DNA from: Campylobacterales bacterium
GTDB taxonomy: Bacteria > Campylobacterota > Campylobacteria > Campylobacterales > Hydrogenimonadaceae
NCBI GenBank assembly: GCA_027065635.1
Contig: JAMONQ010000029.1
Span: 1 to 18,388 of the forward strand
Direction: 5' to 3'
Length of the DNA stretch: 18,388 nucleotides
How positions within the stretch are numbered: position 1 is the stretch's first letter; every line of letters begins with the position of its first letter. Positions 1-6,886 of the stretch are shown one piece after another. A program made the translations under genes and the position numbers. Under the pieces are notes generated by a model. That model did not search any database. It was not told the DNA's origin and was given only the letters and a program-made list of their open reading frames with translations.

Positions 1-369
1 ATAGATGCGAAAGACTATGTCGCTTCGCACTGGAAAATACAGGATATCGTCACCGATGAAGCCGGGCGCTTCAAGGGTGGATCACAGGGCAGAGGCGAGT
101 TTACCCAGGGGAGCGTCGGCCAGCGCCATGAACTCGAAAAGCGTGTAGAGGCGGAAGTCATCGATGCCATCGCGAAGGATATCAGTGATGCCGTAGAGGC
201 GAACAACCCTCCCAAGTGGTTTTTGGGACTTCCGGAGACGATATACGATCGAGTAATGGAGAAGATCTCCGCCGCAGCGAAGGATAAACTCTTCCACTCT
301 CTCAAAAAAGATTTGACCAAGGCCGACAAAAAGGATCTAGTCGACATCTTCAAGAAGAAACTCTCATAA
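1..369 (+). CDS. Host-attachment / baeRF-like protein, 3' end only
   Basis: The reading frame is open from the first base and stops at TAA 367-369, giving the last 122 residues. The sequence resembles the C-terminal part of the 'protein required for attachment to host cells' family, which is related to bacterial archaeo-eukaryotic release-factor-like (baeRF) domains. The tail carries a LKKDLTKADKKDLVDIFKKK segment like the family's typical '(D)LTK.....I...L' ending, and a preceding PPKWFLGLP strand resembles its conserved core. The start and N-terminal domain lie outside the window. The gene converges on nth with a 24-base gap holding a small GC-rich hairpin. The family's true role is unsettled: a ribosome-associated function has been proposed from fold, and the attachment name comes from one early report. 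The family assignment is moderate, and a generic soluble cytoplasmic protein is the alternative. Confidence 0.55.
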   Translation: MDAKDYVASHWKIQDIVTDEAGRFKGGSQGRGEFTQGSVGQRHELEKRVEAEVIDAIAKDISDAVEANNPPKWFLGLPETIYDRVMEKISAAAKDKLFHSLKKDLTKADKKDLVDIFKKKLS

Positions 370-372
370 GAC

Positions 373-389
373 GGGGGCCTTGCGCCCCT
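373..389. terminator. GC-rich hairpin between convergent genes
   Basis: GGGGC (374-378) pairs with GCCCC (384-388) around a CTTGC loop, and G373/T389 can add a wobble pair. It lies directly after the stop of the attachment-like gene and just before the end of nth on the other strand. No T-run follows on the plus strand and only a loose T-rich stretch on the minus strand, so it is at best a weak bidirectional terminator. Confidence 0.35.
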
Positions 390-393
390 GCCT

Positions 394-1041
394 CTATCTG
401 GCCTTGAAGCTCTCCTTGCTCTTGCAAAGATCGGCAAGAAAACACTCCGTATCGCATTTGGGACTTTTCGCTGTACAGATGTAGCGTCCGAAAAGTACCA
501 TGGCCTGGTGAAGACGGTGTAGATCGGTTTTGAACTTTTTTACCAGATCCTTTTCTGTCTCTTCCGCCGTTTTCGCTCTTGTGAGTCCGAGGCGGTGGGC
601 TACCCGAAATACATGCGTATCCACAGCCATCAGGTTGGCTTTTGTAAACTCTATCATAACCACATGCGCCGTCTTTTGGCCAACCCCCGGAAGCTTGACA
701 AGCTCCTTTTCATCCAGAGGTATATCGCCGCCGTAGTTTTCCATCACCATCTGTGCCATTTTTACCAGATTTTTGGCTTTGTTGTTGAAAAAGGAGCATG
801 TCTTTATGAGCTCTTTGACGTCGTCGAGATCGGCATTCGCCAAAGAAGGTATATCCGGATACTTTTCAAAAAGAGCCGGAGTTATGATGTTGACCCTCTT
901 GTCGGTACATTGGGCCGAGAGCATAACGGCTACGAGCAGTTCGTAGAGGTTTTTGTAGTTCAGTTCGGTAGTCGAGTCGGGGTAGTGCTCCAGAAATCTT
1001 CTTCTAATCTCTTCTATCTCTTTTTTGGTCGCAAGTTTCAT
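394..1041 (-). CDS. nth: Endonuclease III (DNA glycosylase / AP lyase)
   Basis: The 215-residue protein has the usual length of bacterial Nth, the base-excision-repair enzyme that removes oxidised pyrimidines and cuts the abasic site by beta-elimination. The helix-hairpin-helix motif LPGVGQKTA (117-125) contains the catalytic Lys123. The catalytic Asp is D141 in VDTHVFRVAHR. A C-terminal iron-sulfur motif has cysteines 189, 196, 200 and 206. Their spacing is C-X6-C-X3-C-X5-C, one residue longer between the second and third Cys than the C-X6-C-X2-C-X5-C of the E. coli enzyme. The ATG is preceded on the minus strand by AAGGA (1049-1053) at good spacing. A minus-strand TATAAT at 1084-1089 is a likely promoter shared back to back with yebC. 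Identification is firm. Confidence 0.96.
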   Translation of the reverse strand: MKLATKKEIEEIRRRFLEHYPDSTTELNYKNLYELLVAVMLSAQCTDKRVNIITPALFEKYPDIPSLANADLDDVKELIKTCSFFNNKAKNLVKMAQMVMENYGGDIPLDEKELVKLPGVGQKTAHVVMIEFTKANLMAVDTHVFRVAHRLGLTRAKTAEETEKDLVKKFKTDLHRLHQAMVLFGRYICTAKSPKCDTECFLADLCKSKESFKAR

Positions 1042-1083
1042 GGATATATCCTTATGTTCTCTTTACAGGGAGATTTCAATGAA

Positions 1084-1089
1084 ATTATA
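1084..1089 (-). promoter_or_regulatory. -10 box for nth
   Basis: The plus-strand ATTATA reads TATAAT on the minus strand, about 43 bases before the nth ATG. No TTGACA-like -35 is present at the expected distance, which is normal for housekeeping promoters in Campylobacterota. Confidence 0.45.
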
Positions 1090-1101
1090 CTGGAGAAAAG
1101 G

Positions 1102-1107
1102 TATAAT
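1102..1107 (+). promoter_or_regulatory. -10 box for yebC
   Basis: A perfect TATAAT lies 30 bases upstream of the yebC ATG, placing transcription start near 1114. A TTTCAA at 1074-1079 is too far away for a standard -35, and the sequence in between is purine-rich. It lies only 12 bases from the divergent nth -10 box, so the two promoters probably compete for polymerase. Confidence 0.5.
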
Positions 1108-1137
1108 ACGGCCAAATTTTCCCGATAAGAGGTGAAG

Positions 1138-1851
1138 ATGGCTGGTCACAACAAATGGTCCAAAGTCAAACATATAAAAGCGAAAGAGGATGCCAAAAAG
1201 GGCAAACTCTTCACCAAAGCGGTGCGTGATATAACGACGGCCGCGAAAGCCGGCGGCGGCGATCCGGATACCAATGCCGCACTGCGTCTTGCAATTGAGC
1301 GGGCACGTGCCGTCTCGATGCCGGCAGAAAATATTCAGCGTGCCATAGACAAGGCTACAGGTAATCTAAAAGGTGTGAACTACGAAGAGATAACATACGA
1401 AGGGTACGGTCCGGGCGGAGTGGCTCTTATGGTCGATACCATGACCGACAACAAAAACAGGACGGTCGCTTCCGTACGGCACGCCTTCTCGAAAGCCGGC
1501 GGAAGCCTCGGTACCAGCGGAAGCGTATCATGGATGTTCGAAAAGAAGGGGGTCATCAGTGTCGCTCGAAGCGAGAAGGATGACGAAGTGATGGAAGCGG
1601 CGCTTGAAAACGGTGCCACAGATATAAAAGAGTATGACGAAGTACTTGTAATCGAGAGTGAGCCTGCCGACTTCGATACCCTTTTGCAGGCGGTAGAGAG
1701 GTGCGGTGTCGAGATTCTCGAGAGCTCGGTCGGACTCGTGGCGACAAATACCATAGATGTAGACGACGATACCGCAGCCAAAGTCGAGAAGTTGATAGAA
1801 ACGCTCGAAGAGGACGACGATGTGCAGAATGTCTATCACAATATGGCATGA
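1138..1851 (+). CDS. yebC: YebC/TACO1 family translation factor
   Basis: The 237-residue protein begins MAGHNKWSKVKHIKAKEDAK, the standard N-terminus of the YebC (DUF28) family, and keeps its GGGDPDTNAALRLAIERAR and GTSGSVSWMFE blocks. Members were first annotated as transcriptional regulators; the mitochondrial homologue TACO1 and bacterial YebC proteins are now linked to relieving ribosome stalling, especially on proline-rich stretches. The three-domain layout (basic N-terminal domain, then two alpha/beta domains) fits its full length. I chose ATG 1138 over the in-frame GTG 1132 because the family starts at this Met and AAGAGGTG (1127-1134) is then a well-spaced ribosome binding site. The acidic C-terminus (EEDDDVQNVYHNM) is typical. 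It has its own promoter and is followed 61 bases later by the parvulin gene. Confidence 0.96.
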   Translation: MAGHNKWSKVKHIKAKEDAKKGKLFTKAVRDITTAAKAGGGDPDTNAALRLAIERARAVSMPAENIQRAIDKATGNLKGVNYEEITYEGYGPGGVALMVDTMTDNKNRTVASVRHAFSKAGGSLGTSGSVSWMFEKKGVISVARSEKDDEVMEAALENGATDIKEYDEVLVIESEPADFDTLLQAVERCGVEILESSVGLVATNTIDVDDDTAAKVEKLIETLEEDDDVQNVYHNMA

Positions 1852-1877
1852 TTAACCGTCGTTAATTTTAATTCCAG

Positions 1878-1883
1878 TACAAT
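1878..1883 (+). promoter_or_regulatory. -10 box for the parvulin-aldolase operon
   Basis: TACAAT lies 30 bases upstream of the parvulin ATG, which gives a short leader containing AAAGGA (1902-1907). A small inverted repeat, ATTAAC-CGTC-GTTAAT (1851-1866), sits immediately upstream over the yebC stop and could be an operator, or chance. Confidence 0.4.
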
Positions 1884-1912
1884 ATCGCAATCAAAAAAAC
1901 AAAAGGAATGAG

Positions 1913-2731
1913 ATGAAAAAACTGATAATCGCTTCACTCGGAGCCGCAACACTCGCACTGTCGCTTCCGGCATCGGATGTGCTTGCAACCGTAAACGGAA
2001 CCAAGATAACGAAAGAGACTGTGCAAAGAGCGTTGAACTCCATGGGAGCCCAGACTTCCTACGACGCACTGCCCGATGACGTGAAAAAGAGAGTGCTCGA
2101 TCAGGTCATAGAGCAGCAGCTTCTTGAAGACAAGGCGATAAAAAGCGGTATCGAGAAAGATCCCGAGTACAAGGACGCCTTGCAGAAGCTGAAAAAAAAG
2201 CTCGCACTCGATGTATGGATGAAAAAGCAGCTCGATGCGATAAAAATCTCCGATGCGGAAGCCAAAAAGGGCTACGAAGAGCATAAAAGCGCATTCCAGC
2301 GCCCTGAGATGGTTCATGCACGCCATATTCTTGTCAAAACCGAAGCGGAGGCGAAAGAGATAATCGATACTCTGAAAAAGACGCCAAAAAGCGAGTTGAA
2401 AGCGAAGTTCGAAGAGCTGGCCAAAAGCAAGTCCACAGGTCCGAGCGCTTCAAGAGGCGGCGATCTTGGAACTTTTGCAAGAGAGCAGATGGTAAAGCCG
2501 TTTAGTGATGCCGCATTCGCCCTCAAAGCAGGTGAGTTTACGCAAAAGCCTGTAAAGACGCAGTTTGGGTACCATGTGATATATGTCGAGGAGAAGAAAC
2601 CGGCGCAGACAGTTCCTTTCGATGAAGTGAAAGATAGAATCAAGGAGAATCTGAAGATGGAGAAGTTCAAAGAGAAGATTCAGTCTATCGCGAAAGAGCT
2701 GCGCTCCAAAGCTAAAATCAAAATCAACTAA
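1913..2731 (+). CDS. Periplasmic parvulin-type peptidyl-prolyl isomerase (PEB4/CBF2-like)
   Basis: The 272-residue protein has an N-terminal signal peptide (MKK, then a hydrophobic stretch to about residue 20; likely signal peptidase I cleavage near LPA-S). The ATVNGTKIT segment that follows is typical of SurA/PEB4-like chaperones. A helical chaperone arm spans about 30-130. A single parvulin (PpiC) domain spans about 134-228, with HARHILVKTEAEA, SRGGDLGTFAREQMVKPF and the closing TQFGYHVIYVEE. The C-terminal tail (about 235-272) is highly charged and helical. Such proteins help fold and deliver outer-membrane proteins in the periplasm. The start is fixed by AAAGGA six bases upstream and by the signal peptide. 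The stop codon overlaps the ribosome binding site of the aldolase gene, which implies cotranscription; a PEB4-like parvulin before the aldolase is an arrangement I associate with Campylobacterota. Confidence 0.93.
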   Translation: MKKLIIASLGAATLALSLPASDVLATVNGTKITKETVQRALNSMGAQTSYDALPDDVKKRVLDQVIEQQLLEDKAIKSGIEKDPEYKDALQKLKKKLALDVWMKKQLDAIKISDAEAKKGYEEHKSAFQRPEMVHARHILVKTEAEAKEIIDTLKKTPKSELKAKFEELAKSKSTGPSASRGGDLGTFAREQMVKPFSDAAFALKAGEFTQKPVKTQFGYHVIYVEEKKPAQTVPFDEVKDRIKENLKMEKFKEKIQSIAKELRSKAKIKIN

Positions 2732-2741
2732 GGAATCGTGC

Positions 2742-3818
2742 ATGGAAGGAAAGAGGATCCTGGATCTGGTCGAACCTGGTGTCGTAACAGGCGACGCCGT
2801 TCAAAAGATATTCGATATAGCCAAGGCCAACGAGTTCGCCATTCCTGCGGTTAACGTAGTCGGAAGCAACTCTATGAACGCGGCTATGGAGGCGGCCAAA
2901 AAGGCCAATTCACCGATTATCATTCAGTTTAGCCACGGCGGAGCTTCGTTCAATGCCGGAAAAGGGCTCGATGCCGACAAGGGTGCTCTGCTGGGGGCTA
3001 TCAGCGGTGCAAAGCATGTCCATACCCTCGCCGAAGCGTACGGTGTTCCGGTCATGCTGCACACAGACCATGCCGCCAGAAAGCTTCTGCCATGGATAGA
3101 TGCGCTTCTTGAGGCGAGTGAGCACCACTACGGAAAGTACGGCAAACCGCTTTTCAGTTCGCATATGATCGACTTGAGCGAAGAGCCTCTCGAGCAGAAT
3201 ATACAGACCTGCAAAGTCTATCTCGAGCGTATGAGCAAAATGGGTATGACGCTCGAGATAGAGCTCGGTATAACCGGCGGAGAAGAGGATGGTGTAGACA
3301 ATACGGATGTGGACAACAAACTTCTCTATACACAGCCTGAAGAGGTGGCCTACGCCTATGAAGAGCTTAGCAAAGTGAGCGATCGCTTCACTATCGCGGC
3401 ATCTTTCGGAAATGTCCACGGTGTCTACAAACCGGGCAATGTGGTGTTGCGTCCGGAGATTCTCGACAACTCCCAAAAGTATATAGAAGAGAAGTACAAA
3501 ACTGGACCCAAGCCCGTCAGTTTCGTTTTCCACGGTGGAAGCGGCTCGGAGCTTGAGGATATAAGAGCCGCCATTAGCTACGGTGTCGTGAAGATGAATA
3601 TCGATACCGACACTCAGTGGGCTTTCTGGGCAGGAGTGAAAGGATATATCGAGAAATATCGTGACTATCTGCAGGGACAGATCGGAAACCCGGAAGGTGA
3701 AGACAAACCGAATAAAAAGTATTACGATCCGAGAAAATGGCTGAGAGAGGGCGAAAAGTCCATGAGCGAACGACTGCTTAGAGCATTCGAGGATCTTAAC
3801 TCTCTTGATAGAAACTGA
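2742..3818 (+). CDS. fbaA: Class II fructose-1,6-bisphosphate aldolase
   Basis: The 358-residue protein matches the class IIA (FbaA) subgroup in length and, by eye, in residue numbering. It carries the catalytic Asp109 and zinc ligand His110 (HTDHAAR), Glu174 in LEIELGITGG, zinc ligands His226 (GNVHGVYKPG) and His264 (FHGGSGS), and Asn286 in KMNIDTDTQWAF. It reversibly splits fructose-1,6-bisphosphate into dihydroxyacetone phosphate and glyceraldehyde-3-phosphate, in glycolysis and, in an autotroph, mainly gluconeogenesis. AAGGA (2730-2734) overlaps the parvulin stop. The last 14 bases overlap the next gene, so the three genes probably form one operon with translational coupling. All key residues appear intact. 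Confidence 0.97.
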   Translation: MEGKRILDLVEPGVVTGDAVQKIFDIAKANEFAIPAVNVVGSNSMNAAMEAAKKANSPIIIQFSHGGASFNAGKGLDADKGALLGAISGAKHVHTLAEAYGVPVMLHTDHAARKLLPWIDALLEASEHHYGKYGKPLFSSHMIDLSEEPLEQNIQTCKVYLERMSKMGMTLEIELGITGGEEDGVDNTDVDNKLLYTQPEEVAYAYEELSKVSDRFTIAASFGNVHGVYKPGNVVLRPEILDNSQKYIEEKYKTGPKPVSFVFHGGSGSELEDIRAAISYGVVKMNIDTDTQWAFWAGVKGYIEKYRDYLQGQIGNPEGEDKPNKKYYDPRKWLREGEKSMSERLLRAFEDLNSLDRN

Positions 3819-4713
3819 TCTTGCTTTCACTGCCTCGCCGGTCGAGCCTTTTTCATGGAGGGGGCTCGACTTTTTCGTCAAACGCGACGACCTTATAGAT
3901 TCCCGTTTTTCCGGAAACAAATTCAGAAAACTCTACTCTCTTTTCAAGTTGAAAAAAGAGAGCGTAAAGAGGGTTGTAAGCTACGGCGGCGCCCAATCCA
4001 ACGCAATGCTCTCCATCGCCTATCTTGCGGCAATGAAGGGGTGGGAGTTCGACTACTATGTCAAAAGCATCCCGACATGGCTTGAAAACGATCCTACAGG
4101 AAATCTGAAACGGGCTCTGGAACTTGGTATGAGACTCCATCAGCTCGGTACGGAAGAGTTTTACGATTCGATTGAAAGTATTCGCAGTCAGAGCCTTGAC
4201 GGGGATCTGTTTATCCCGCAAGGAGGTGCCGATCCGGTAGCGATAGAGGGTGTGCGGATACTTGCGTCGGAGATTCTGGAGTGGGCCGACGGCAAAGGGC
4301 TGGAGAGCTTTTGCGTCGCCACTCCGAGCGGGACCGGCACTACGGCACTCTATCTTAGAAAGAGCCTTCCTGAAAATATAAAAGTCGTGACCACTCCGGT
4401 CGTGGGAGACGAAAAGATTCTTCGGGCACAGTGGCACAAGCTCGAGCCGGATTTGACCATATATCCTGATATTTTGTTCATGTTTGGAAAGCACCAGTTC
4501 GCAAAGCCCCATCCGGCTTTTTTGCAGATATGGAACAGCCTCAAAGATAGCGGAATCGAGTTCGATCTCGTATATGCTCCAAAAATGTGGTACGAACTTG
4601 AAAAGAGTTACGACCGGCTGCCAAAACCCATACTCTATCTGCATAGCGGAGGAGTCAGCGGCAATGTTTCTCAACTTCAAAACTACGCTTTTCGAGGTAT
4701 CGGTATCCAATAG
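3805..4713 (+). CDS. PLP-dependent deaminase of the ACC deaminase / D-cysteine desulfhydrase family
   Basis: The 302-residue protein has the fold-type II PLP signature SGNKFRKLY, with the probable Schiff-base Lys39, followed by VSYGGAQSNAMLS (58-70), SGTGTTALYL in the phosphate-binding region and HSGGVSGNV near the C-terminus. Related enzymes open 1-aminocyclopropane-1-carboxylate or release sulfide and ammonia from D-cysteine. Here the usual QSNH reads QSNA, and the protein is somewhat shorter than the roughly 330 residues typical of the family, so the substrate is open. The only start before conserved sequence is TTG 3805, inside the end of the aldolase gene, with GAGGA (3789-3793) about 11 bases upstream. 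That favours coupled translation. The last gene of its run, it is followed by a weak hairpin. Confidence 0.8.
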   Translation: MIETDLAFTASPVEPFSWRGLDFFVKRDDLIDSRFSGNKFRKLYSLFKLKKESVKRVVSYGGAQSNAMLSIAYLAAMKGWEFDYYVKSIPTWLENDPTGNLKRALELGMRLHQLGTEEFYDSIESIRSQSLDGDLFIPQGGADPVAIEGVRILASEILEWADGKGLESFCVATPSGTGTTALYLRKSLPENIKVVTTPVVGDEKILRAQWHKLEPDLTIYPDILFMFGKHQFAKPHPAFLQIWNSLKDSGIEFDLVYAPKMWYELEKSYDRLPKPILYLHSGGVSGNVSQLQNYAFRGIGIQ

Positions 4714-4730
4714 GGTAGCACCCTTTTAAA
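4711..4730 (+). terminator. Weak terminator-like hairpin after the PLP enzyme
   Basis: AGGGT (4712-4716) and ACCCT (4720-4724) form a five-base-pair stem with an AGC loop that includes the stop codon, followed directly by TTT and four A. The short stem makes termination uncertain. Confidence 0.35.
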
Positions 4731-4779
4731 ACCGGCCGCAATTTTTACCATATTCAATCTTTTAAAAGTTAAACTGTTT

Positions 4780-4785
4780 TAAAAT
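4780..4785 (+). promoter_or_regulatory. Possible -10 box for oadGAB
   Basis: TAAAAT lies about 29 bases before the oadG ATG in a very A/T-rich leader. It overlaps the third of three TTTTAAAA octamers (4724-4731, 4760-4767, 4777-4784), so the same sequence may serve as both promoter and operator. No convincing -35 is seen. Confidence 0.35.
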
Positions 4786-4813
4786 TACTCCATACTCCAA
4801 CAAGGTGGACAGA

Positions 4814-5041
4814 ATGGAAAACATGGTAGCCGAGAGCTTCAAATATATGATTCTCGGAATGGGAATCGTATTTGTCTTTCTCTATGTTATGGTCCTGGTT
4901 TTGCAGCTGCAGGCCAGACTGATCGCGAAATATTTCCCCGAAAAGCCTGCCGACAGCGGCAAAGAGACGGCAGGGATCGACAAGAAGAAGGTCGCCGCCG
5001 CCATAGCCGCGATACAGCACCATAAAAATCTCCGCAAATAA
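4814..5041 (+). CDS. oadG: Oxaloacetate decarboxylase gamma-like subunit
   Basis: The 75-residue protein has one N-terminal membrane helix (about residues 10-30, YMILGMGIVFVFLYVMVLVL) followed by a charged, partly helical cytoplasmic tail rich in Lys and Ala. This is the layout of OadG, the small subunit that holds the alpha and beta subunits together in the sodium-translocating decarboxylase complex and, in characterised complexes, binds zinc through its C-terminal tail. The tail here ends AIQHHKNLRK, with two adjacent His that could bind metal. I prefer ATG 4814 to the upstream in-frame GTG 4805, because AAGGTGG (4802-4808) then serves as a well-placed ribosome binding site. oadA follows after 20 bases. 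Confidence 0.85.
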   Translation: MENMVAESFKYMILGMGIVFVFLYVMVLVLQLQARLIAKYFPEKPADSGKETAGIDKKKVAAAIAAIQHHKNLRK

Positions 5042-5061
5042 CGGTCAATCAAAGGAATCAA

Positions 5062-6876
5062 ATGGCAAAAAAGAAGAAGTATATCGATGTAATGGATACA
5101 ACCTTCAGGGACGGTTTCCAGTCTGTTTTCGGCGGTCGTGTGCTGATGGAAGATTTTCTTCCGGCGGTAGAAGCGGCCAAAGAGGCTGGGATTACCCATT
5201 TCGAGTTTGGCGGCGGAGCACGCTTCCAGAGCCTCTTTTTCTATCTGAGAGAGAACGCTTTCGATATGATGGACAAGTTCCGTGAGACGGTAGGGCCGGA
5301 TGCGAATCTTCAGACCCTCGCCCGCGGAATCAATACGGTTATGCTCGATACCGGAAGCCGTGAAATGATCGATCTGCATGCCAAGCTTTTCAAAAAGCAC
5401 GGTACCACTACGATTCGCAACTTCGATGCGCTCAACGATGTGGACAACCTCGCATACAGTGCCGAATGTATCAAGAAACACGGGCTCAAGCATGAAGTTG
5501 TCGTGACCATCATGGACCTTCCTCCGGGATGCCACGGTGCGCACGATGCACCATTTTACGAGAAGGTGCTGAGAAAGATTCTCGACTCCGGACTGGAGTT
5601 TGACAGTGTGTGTTTCAAGGATGCCAGCGGAACATCCAACCCGAACAAGGTCTACGAGACTATCAAGATGGCAAGAAAGCTCCTTCCTGAAGGGACACAT
5701 CTGCGTCTTCACACCCATGAAACCGCCGGTGTAAGCGTGGCGTGCTATCTTGCCGCTCTGGAAGCGGGTGTCGACGGTATCGATATGGCGGCCCATCCGG
5801 TCAGCGGCGGAACGAGCCAGCCTGATATTCTCACGATGCTTCATGCCACCAAAAACGGCGACTATGATCTGGGCGGGCTGGAGCTCGAGAAAATCCTGGC
5901 TTACGAAGAGGTCCTGCAAGACTGTCTTAAAGATTATTTCATTCCGCCGGAAGCGACTCAGGTATCACCGCTTATTCCCTTCTCGCCAATGCCTGGGGGA
6001 GCGCTCACTGCCAATACCCAGATGATGCGCGACAGCGGTATTTTGCACAAATATCCGGAAGTGATCAGGGCGATGCAGGAGGTCGTTGAAAAGGGCGGCT
6101 ACGGAACTTCGGTCACCCCTGTATCACAGTTTTACTGGCAGCAGGCGTTCAACAACGTAATGTTCGGACCGTGGAAGAAGATAGCTCCGGGTTACGGGCG
6201 TATGGTTCTCGGATACTTTGGCAAGACTCCGGCGGAGCCGGATGCGGAAGTGGTCAAGATCGCGGCGGAACAACTCAAACTCGAACCGACGAAAGAGAAT
6301 CCGCTCGATATAGCCGATCGTGACGAAACCAAGTCTATCGCCTACTGGAAGAAGGTACTGGAGGATGAAGGACTCGAAACAACGGAGGAGAATATCTTCA
6401 TCGCGGCGGCGTGCGACAAGAAAGGAATCGCATTCTTAAAAGGCGAATCACCGCTTATGGTTCGCAAAAAAGATCAAGAAGAAAATAAAAAGGAAGAGGG
6501 TGGATCAATGAGCAACGCAGCGGGAGTATATACGGTTGTCGTAAACGGAGAGAAATTCAAAGTCGAGGTAGCGGAAGGCGAAGGCGAAATAGTGGTCAAA
6601 GAGGCGGCCGCAGCGCCTCAACCGGCACCGGAGAGCGAAGTTCCGGCCGAAAACGCGCCGGGAATGACTGAAGTGAAGGCTCAGGTACCTGGAAATGTAT
6701 GGAAGATTCTGAAAAACCCGGGTGACAGTGTCGAAGAGGGAGAGGTTATAATGATCCTGGAAGCTATGAAGATGGAGATCGACATCCCGTCTCCAAAAAG
6801 CGGAACGATCGCGAAAATCAGCGTAGCCACCAACCAGGCCGTTCAAGAGGGTCAGATTCTGGCACTCGTAGAGTAA
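5062..6876 (+). CDS. oadA: Biotin-dependent carboxyltransferase alpha subunit (oxaloacetate decarboxylase / pyruvate carboxylase B type)
   Basis: The 604-residue cytoplasmic subunit transfers CO2 between an oxo acid and biotin. The TIM-barrel carboxyltransferase domain (about 7-270) carries Arg16-Asp17 (TTFRDGFQS), FDALNDV, the probably carbamylated Lys186 (FKDASG) and metal ligands His217 and His219 (LRLHTHET). A conserved OadA middle domain spans about 290-465. A charged linker (about 468-482) leads to a biotin-carrier domain from about 489, with biotinyl Lys570 in EAMKMEI. The barrel's start is unusual: RDGFQSVFGG and FEFGGGARF replace the common RDAHQS and WGGATF. AAAGGA (5051-5056) sets the start. 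The neighbours oadG and oadB indicate a membrane sodium-pumping decarboxylase, but pyruvate carboxylation or another oxo acid substrate cannot be excluded. An ATG at 6508 has its own ribosome binding site. Confidence 0.92.
   Translation: MAKKKKYIDVMDTTFRDGFQSVFGGRVLMEDFLPAVEAAKEAGITHFEFGGGARFQSLFFYLRENAFDMMDKFRETVGPDANLQTLARGINTVMLDTGSREMIDLHAKLFKKHGTTTIRNFDALNDVDNLAYSAECIKKHGLKHEVVVTIMDLPPGCHGAHDAPFYEKVLRKILDSGLEFDSVCFKDASGTSNPNKVYETIKMARKLLPEGTHLRLHTHETAGVSVACYLAALEAGVDGIDMAAHPVSGGTSQPDILTMLHATKNGDYDLGGLELEKILAYEEVLQDCLKDYFIPPEATQVSPLIPFSPMPGGALTANTQMMRDSGILHKYPEVIRAMQEVVEKGGYGTSVTPVSQFYWQQAFNNVMFGPWKKIAPGYGRMVLGYFGKTPAEPDAEVVKIAAEQLKLEPTKENPLDIADRDETKSIAYWKKVLEDEGLETTEENIFIAAACDKKGIAFLKGESPLMVRKKDQEENKKEEGGSMSNAAGVYTVVVNGEKFKVEVAEGEGEIVVKEAAAAPQPAPESEVPAENAPGMTEVKAQVPGNVWKILKNPGDSVEEGEVIMILEAMKMEIDIPSPKSGTIAKISVATNQAVQEGQILALVE
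6490..6510 (+). promoter_or_regulatory. Internal ribosome binding site and ATG before the biotin-carrier domain of oadA
   Basis: Inside oadA, AAGGAAGAGGG (6490-6500) lies seven bases before ATG 6508, codon 483. Translation from here would give an in-frame protein of 122 residues starting MSNAAGVYTVVVNGEK, which is a complete biotin-carrier domain with its Ala/Pro linker and the EAMKM site. The purine-rich codons also encode the Lys/Glu/Gly linker, so the match may partly reflect amino acid composition. Confidence 0.4.
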
Positions 6877-6886
6877 GGAAGTGGCA

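Noticed and set aside
595..1128. 177-codon open frame on the plus strand
   Set aside because: It lies antisense to nth, whose motifs are complete; no ribosome binding site or family resemblance.
1849..1872. ATTAAC-CGTC-GTTAAT as terminator of yebC
   Set aside because: The stem is short and A/T-rich with no real T-run; it is mentioned only as a possible operator.
2910..3920. 336-codon open frame on the minus strand
   Set aside because: It is the reverse of the aldolase gene; the long opening results from codon bias, and the protein looks like no known family.
3853..4710. 285-codon open frame on the minus strand
   Set aside because: It mirrors the PLP enzyme gene, with no start signals.
4882..5919. 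345-codon open frame on the minus strand
   Set aside because: It is antisense to oadG and oadA and spans the intergenic gap between them; translation is low-quality and without domains.
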